This document shows positions 60,239-64,000 of a stretch of 64,000 nt of DNA, one piece after another. The DNA comes from Lachnospiraceae bacterium. GTDB lineage: Bacteria > Bacillota > Clostridia > Lachnospirales > Lachnospiraceae. The notes under the pieces are model-generated. The model saw only the letters and a list, made by a program, of their open reading frames with translations, did not search any database and was not told where the DNA came from. The number at the start of each line of letters is the position of its first letter. The first letter of the stretch is position 1. The position numbers and the translations under genes were made by a program. Location of the stretch: NCBI GenBank assembly GCA_029225065.1, contig JAQXVT010000041.1:21682-85681 (forward strand). The letters run 5' to 3'.

Positions 60239-61857
60239 AAAAAGAAATGTATCGGGTGCTGGCAGCAGATGATGAATACTGGAGCAGGGAAAACCTGCGC
60301 AGTCTTTTTCCGTGGGAGGAGCTGGGCTACATTTTTCTGGAACCTGCCCGCGACGGCGAGGAGGTGCTGGAGCGGATGGAGGAAGAGAGGCCGGATATCC
60401 TGCTGACGGACATCAACATGCCGTTTTTGGACGGCCTGGAGCTTTTGAAACGGCTGCGGGAGGATTACCCGGAGGTGATTACGGTCGCAGTCAGCGGATA
60501 TGATGATTTTGAAAAGGTAAAGGGTGTCTTTATTTCCGGCGGAATTGACTATCTGTTAAAGCCAGTCGGACGGGAGGAGCTGCAGCGCGTCATCGAGAAG
60601 GCGACCGCGATTCTGGAAAAACGCGAGGAAGAAAAGCAGAGAAAGCAGCACCAGATGATTCAGGAGGATAAGATTGCCTCATTCCTTGAGGATGGGGAAT
60701 ATACGGCGCTGCTCACCGCATCTCTTTACGGCGAGGGGGCAGAGGCAGCGGAGTACAGCGTATCGCTTGAAGGAAATGCGGCGGCGCTCGTGAAATTTTA
60801 TGATATCGCGCAGATTGCAGAGGATTTTGATCATGACATTCTGCAGATGTCGTTTGAAATCAAGCAGAAGCTGCGCGGACTTTGCAGGAAGGATCAGGTG
60901 ACACTCTTCCATTACAACAGTAAAATGAGCGAATTTCTGGTTGTGGGAGAGGCGGACGAGGCACGGCTGCAGCGTTTTGCGGGAAAGATTCTGGAGGAGT
61001 TTTCGGAAGAGACGTACGGGCCGGTGTCGGTTGTGCTCTATCATGCGGCGGAAAAGGAAGGAAAAAAAGAGATTCCGTCATCGGAGATCGGATCGGTATA
61101 CCGGGAACTGATTGCCGCGCTTGTTCTGCGGCCGTTTGAGCGCAGGCACAGTGTGGTGAGCTGCGGCATGCTGTCTGCGGACGGAAAAAGTGAACTGCGG
61201 CAAAGTGGCGGTGAGCATCTGGAGGAAGAACTGTACCACCTTCTGAAGACACATCAGATTTCCGGGGCGGTCCATCTGATCTTTGAAAAGACGGATATAG
61301 CGAAGAACGAAGCGCACAGATGGACATATCTGGAGGTAAAGCAGTACGTCGGTCGGATCACGAACACGATTTTTTCCTATGTGCAGAAGGAGGTTCCGCA
61401 GCTGCGTACGATGATGGAAGAGGCGATGGACAACGTAGACTATTATCTGAAATGTTTAAACGGCGAGAAGCTGTCCGAGACCTTAAAGATTATCCTGGAG
61501 GGGCTGCAGGAGCAGAAGGAGCAGCGGCAGCCGGATTCCGTGGCCGGGCAGATGGAGCAGATCCGCCACCGGATTGAGACGGATTATGCGGAAAATATCA
61601 CGCTGGCTTCGCTGGCGGAGCAGTATCACGTGGATGCCAGCTACCTGTCGAGGACCTTCAGCCGGAAATATGAGGAGTCGATCATTTCCTTCCTGACGCG
61701 GGTGCGGATGGAGAAGGCTGCGGAGCTGATGCGCGATGAGAGCCGGAAACTGGAAGCGATCGCATTTCTTGTCGGCTACGATGACTACCACTATTTCAGC
61801 CGCGTGTTCCGCAAGAAGATGGGAGTCAGTCCGAGTGAGTACCGCAGCCGTCTGTAG
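60235..61857 (+). CDS. AraC-type response regulator, YesN-like
   Basis: 540 residues. The N-terminal receiver has the phospho-acceptor Asp59 in LLTDINMPFLDG and the conserved Lys in DYLLKPVGREE near 105. A long helical linker region leads to a C-terminal AraC HTH domain (TLASLAEQYHVDASYLSRTF, then MEKAAELMRDESRKLEAIAF and YFSRVFRKKMGVSPSEYRSR). It forms a two-component system with the kinase, coupled by an ATGA overlap. The CUT2 binding-protein gene follows after 193 bases and is the probable target. Confidence 0.94.
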   Translation: MKKEMYRVLAADDEYWSRENLRSLFPWEELGYIFLEPARDGEEVLERMEEERPDILLTDINMPFLDGLELLKRLREDYPEVITVAVSGYDDFEKVKGVFISGGIDYLLKPVGREELQRVIEKATAILEKREEEKQRKQHQMIQEDKIASFLEDGEYTALLTASLYGEGAEAAEYSVSLEGNAAALVKFYDIAQIAEDFDHDILQMSFEIKQKLRGLCRKDQVTLFHYNSKMSEFLVVGEADEARLQRFAGKILEEFSEETYGPVSVVLYHAAEKEGKKEIPSSEIGSVYRELIAALVLRPFERRHSVVSCGMLSADGKSELRQSGGEHLEEELYHLLKTHQISGAVHLIFEKTDIAKNEAHRWTYLEVKQYVGRITNTIFSYVQKEVPQLRTMMEEAMDNVDYYLKCLNGEKLSETLKIILEGLQEQKEQRQPDSVAGQMEQIRHRIETDYAENITLASLAEQYHVDASYLSRTFSRKYEESIISFLTRVRMEKAAELMRDESRKLEAIAFLVGYDDYHYFSRVFRKKMGVSPSEYRSRL

Positions 61858-61940
61858 GTGCCTTTTGTGCAAATGTGTACAAGAAAGAAGCAGAACGTAA
61901 AAAAAGTGCAACAAAGTGCCGCAAATATGTCCTAACAAAA

Positions 61941-62005
61941 TCCAGCCGGATTATGGTTTAATACACTCGTACCAAGTCGGAACGAAAAATCATAATCCGG
62001 CTGGA
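61941..62005 (+). promoter_or_regulatory. 15-bp inverted repeat in the leader of the CUT2 operon
   Basis: TCCAGCCGGATTATG (61941-61955) pairs perfectly with 61991-62005 around a 35-base loop. No U-run follows, which speaks against a plain terminator. It lies between the response-regulator and binding-protein genes, 45 bases before the start codon, so it could be an attenuator, a regulator site or an mRNA stabiliser. Confidence 0.65.
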
Positions 62006-62050
62006 AGAGGTTTTACGGAACGAAACTTATTTAAGGGAGGGTTTTCAACC

Positions 62051-63193
62051 ATGAAAAAGAGAATGAAGAAAATGGCAGCAGCTGTCCTGTCGGCAGCAAT
62101 GGTCGCATCACTCGGAACGGCAACCGCAATCAACGTATCCGCAGACGATGACATCACGATCGGCGTATCTATCTGGAGTTCCACGGACGTACTTGGAAGC
62201 CAGTGTAAGAAAGTCATCGACAAAGCGGCAGATGCACTTGGCGTAAACGTAATGTATGTAGACCAGGGCCATGTATCAGAGCAGGTTACCGCATCTGTAG
62301 AGCAGCTGTGTGCAGCAGGATGCGACGGAATCATCATCTGCAACTCCGCAGACTCCGAGATGACATCCGCAATCCAGACCTGCGATGCAAACGAAGTTTA
62401 TCTGATGCAGTTCTTCCGTATCATTTCCGAGGAGAACAGCCCGGAAGTATACCAGACTGCATGCAATTCCCAGTATTATCTCGGTGCCGTACATGAGGAC
62501 GAGGTAACAAACGGCTACACACTGGTAAATCTCCTTCTGGAGAACGGCGACCGCAACATCGGCCTTGAGGCTTGGACCGTTGGTGACGCTACCTTCCAGC
62601 AGAGATGGACAGGCTACAAGAAAGCAATCGAGGAGTGGAACGAGGCAAACCCGGATGATCAGGCAACCATGACTGAGCCGGTATATGCAAACACCTCTTC
62701 TGAGGAGGGCGCTGCAGCAGCACTTTCCCTTTACAACTCCAACCCGGATATGGATGCCCTGATCGTTGCAGGCGGCGGCGGAGATCCGCTGGTAGGTTCC
62801 ATCGGAGCACTGGCAAACGAGGGTCTGACCGGAAAGATCGACGTTGTTTCAACCGACTTCCTGGATGACCTGGCTGAGCAGCTCGAGAGCGGCGGAATGT
62901 TTGCTGAGTCTGGCGGACACTTCTGCGACCCGCTGTTTGCATTCCTTACCACCTACAACGCAGTAAAAGGCAACTACGTAAAGGACGCAGGTACTTTCGG
63001 TTATGAGATCCTCTTCCCGTATCTGTATGTATCCTCCTCTGAAGACTATGCAAACTATGAGCAGTATTTCGTAGATGCAGATCCGTACACGGACGAAGAG
63101 ATCGTTGAGATGGCAGGCTACAGCTTCGATGATCTGAACAATGCAGCAACTTCACTGTCAATTGACGATGTAATTTCAAGACACAGCAACTGA
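62051..63193 (+). CDS. Sugar ABC transporter substrate-binding protein (CUT2/RbsB-like)
   Basis: 380-residue periplasmic-binding-like protein of class I (Peripla_BP_4). The signal peptide covers about 1-32 (MKKRMKKMAAAVLSAAMVAS, ending VSA-DD) without a lipobox Cys. ITIGVSIWSSTDVLGSQCKK and GCDGIIICNSADSE match the sugar-binding halves, and EAWTVGDATFQQRWTGYKKA the hinge-side helix. The ATG at 62051 has an AGGGAGGG site; a longer frame is not credible. High-expression codon bias is evident. The context (GH42, two-component system) suggests galactose or a related pentose or hexose. Confidence 0.92.
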   Translation: MKKRMKKMAAAVLSAAMVASLGTATAINVSADDDITIGVSIWSSTDVLGSQCKKVIDKAADALGVNVMYVDQGHVSEQVTASVEQLCAAGCDGIIICNSADSEMTSAIQTCDANEVYLMQFFRIISEENSPEVYQTACNSQYYLGAVHEDEVTNGYTLVNLLLENGDRNIGLEAWTVGDATFQQRWTGYKKAIEEWNEANPDDQATMTEPVYANTSSEEGAAAALSLYNSNPDMDALIVAGGGGDPLVGSIGALANEGLTGKIDVVSTDFLDDLAEQLESGGMFAESGGHFCDPLFAFLTTYNAVKGNYVKDAGTFGYEILFPYLYVSSSEDYANYEQYFVDADPYTDEEIVEMAGYSFDDLNNAATSLSIDDVISRHSN

Positions 63194-63206
63194 CAGTAAC
63201 AAAGAC

Positions 63207-63256
63207 TGAGCCACGCGGCACAGAGCTGGGAATCTGCAGCATGGTCGCGTGGCTCA
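63207..63256 (+). other. Stem-loop between binding-protein and permease genes
   Basis: Perfect 11-bp stem TGAGCCACGCG/CGCGTGGCTCA around a 28-base loop, without a T-tract. It is in the same place as the hairpins at 26258-26293 and 41276-41306 in the other two transporter operons. Confidence 0.6.
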
Positions 63257-63284
63257 AAATATGTGTTCAGGAAGGAGATAGGGT

Positions 63285-64000
63285 ATGAAAAAACTGAAAC
63301 AAAGCCAGTATTACGGAATTGCGATTCTGCTGGTTCTGCTTGTGGCCTTCTGGGCTGTGTTTAAAATTCTTGCACCGGCAACCTTCGGTTCCCCGGATAA
63401 ACTGGCAACGTATATGAAATCAGCGCTGATCTATGCGGTTGGCGGCTGCGGACTGTATTTTATCTGTGTTATGGGACCGTTCGACATGAGTGTCGGAGCG
63501 AATATCGTGCTCTCGTCAATCATCGCCTGCAATGCGAGTGTCCGCTTTGGCTATGCGGGACTGATCATTGCACCGATTCTGTGCGGCACCTTAATCGGAC
63601 TGATCAACGGACTGGTCTACATAAAACTGCACATTTCGTCCCTGATCGTTACCGTTGCCCTGTCTCTGATCTATGAGGCACTCAGCGTTTATGCGACAAA
63701 TGGAAAGAACGTCATTCTCGACATTAATTATCGTGCGTTCGGCGATTACCCGGCAAACCTGATTCTGGCGTTGCTCGCTTACCTGTTGTGTGCGTTTATC
63801 CTGAAGTACACAAAGGTAGGAACGTATACATATGCGATCGGAAGCAACGAGGTCGTTGCGAAAAATATGGGTGTAAACGTTGCGAAATACAAGGTCGTAG
63901 CATTTACACTGGCAGGTCTGTTTTTCGGTCTGCAGTCTATCCTGACGATCAGCTTCGGAACCTCCATGACATCCGCGGCAAATCTTTCTTCCATGAGCCG
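63285..64000 (+). CDS. Sugar ABC transporter permease (CUT2/RbsC-like), 3'-truncated
   Basis: The frame is open from ATG 63285 to the window end, 238 residues seen. It is a BPD_transp_2 family permease: several hydrophobic helices, FDMSVGANIVLSSIIACN, LISSLIVTVALS-like repeat helices and TYAIGSNEVVAKNMGVNVAK, the conserved loop before the second bundle. An AAGGAGA site precedes the ATG. In ribose/galactose systems the ATPase gene usually lies between binding protein and permease; here the permease gene follows the binding protein directly, so the ATPase should lie downstream or elsewhere. Confidence 0.92.
   Translation, partial: MKKLKQSQYYGIAILLVLLVAFWAVFKILAPATFGSPDKLATYMKSALIYAVGGCGLYFICVMGPFDMSVGANIVLSSIIACNASVRFGYAGLIIAPILCGTLIGLINGLVYIKLHISSLIVTVALSLIYEALSVYATNGKNVILDINYRAFGDYPANLILALLAYLLCAFILKYTKVGTYTYAIGSNEVVAKNMGVNVAKYKVVAFTLAGLFFGLQSILTISFGTSMTSAANLSSMS

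Overview
The window looks like chromosomal DNA from a low-to-mid GC Gram-positive anaerobe of the Clostridia, most likely a Lachnospiraceae gut bacterium. The grounds are strong purine-rich ribosome binding sites, an ecfA1-ecfA2-ecfT-truA block, a choline-binding-type cell-wall repeat protein with an NlpC/P60 domain, binding-protein sugar transporters without their own ATPase, and a high density of glycoside hydrolases. No rRNA, CRISPR array, phage or intact insertion sequence was seen. The species cannot be named from sequence alone.

Layout. 1-8.6 kb: the end of an unknown gene, a methyltransferase overlapping a large exported protein of unknown function, a gene-free stretch with a tight cluster of DnaA boxes, a secreted cell-wall hydrolase and trmB. 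8.6-12 kb: an AI-2E-type membrane protein, tRNA-Lys(CTT), then a decayed patch (Ig-like domain fragment, frameshifted membrane-protein fragment, truncated CsoR-like repressor). 12-24 kb: carboxylesterase, YihS-like sugar isomerase, MATE exporter, HAD phosphatase, sucrose-type PTS permease, GDSL hydrolase, DUF3786 protein, larE and a rhodanese/TtcA-like fusion.

24.5-33.7 kb is a sucrose/fructan locus: a promoter flanked by two LacI-type palindromes, a CUT1 ABC transporter, a GH32 fructosidase, a LacI regulator and an amylosucrase-family enzyme carrying about 200 residues of Lys/Glu/Ala helix at its N terminus. 33.7-39.5 kb: L-serine dehydratase operon, a GNAT protein, and an MBOAT/SGNH pair for polysaccharide O-acylation. 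39.6-50.6 kb is an alpha-glucan locus: a second CUT1 transporter and LacI regulator, malQ, two GH13_31 glucosidases and an AraC regulator; similar operator sequences upstream of the transporter and of one glucosidase suggest one regulon. 50.9-55.8 kb: Nudix hydrolase, VOC protein, ECF transporter core and truA. 56.1-64 kb: GH42 beta-galactosidase, a sensor kinase/AraC-type response regulator pair and a ribose/galactose-type (CUT2) ABC transporter that runs off the window.

Two dispersed repeats cross-cut the map. One is a palindromic intergenic element of about 50 bp, with about eleven recognisable copies and some weaker ones, often abutting or containing a stop codon. The other is a 49-bp sequence present twice in opposite orientation about 51 kb apart. 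The most unusual items are the helix-amylosucrase fusion, the off-origin DnaA-box cluster, the repeat family, and three predicted sugar-binding proteins without a lipobox cysteine.
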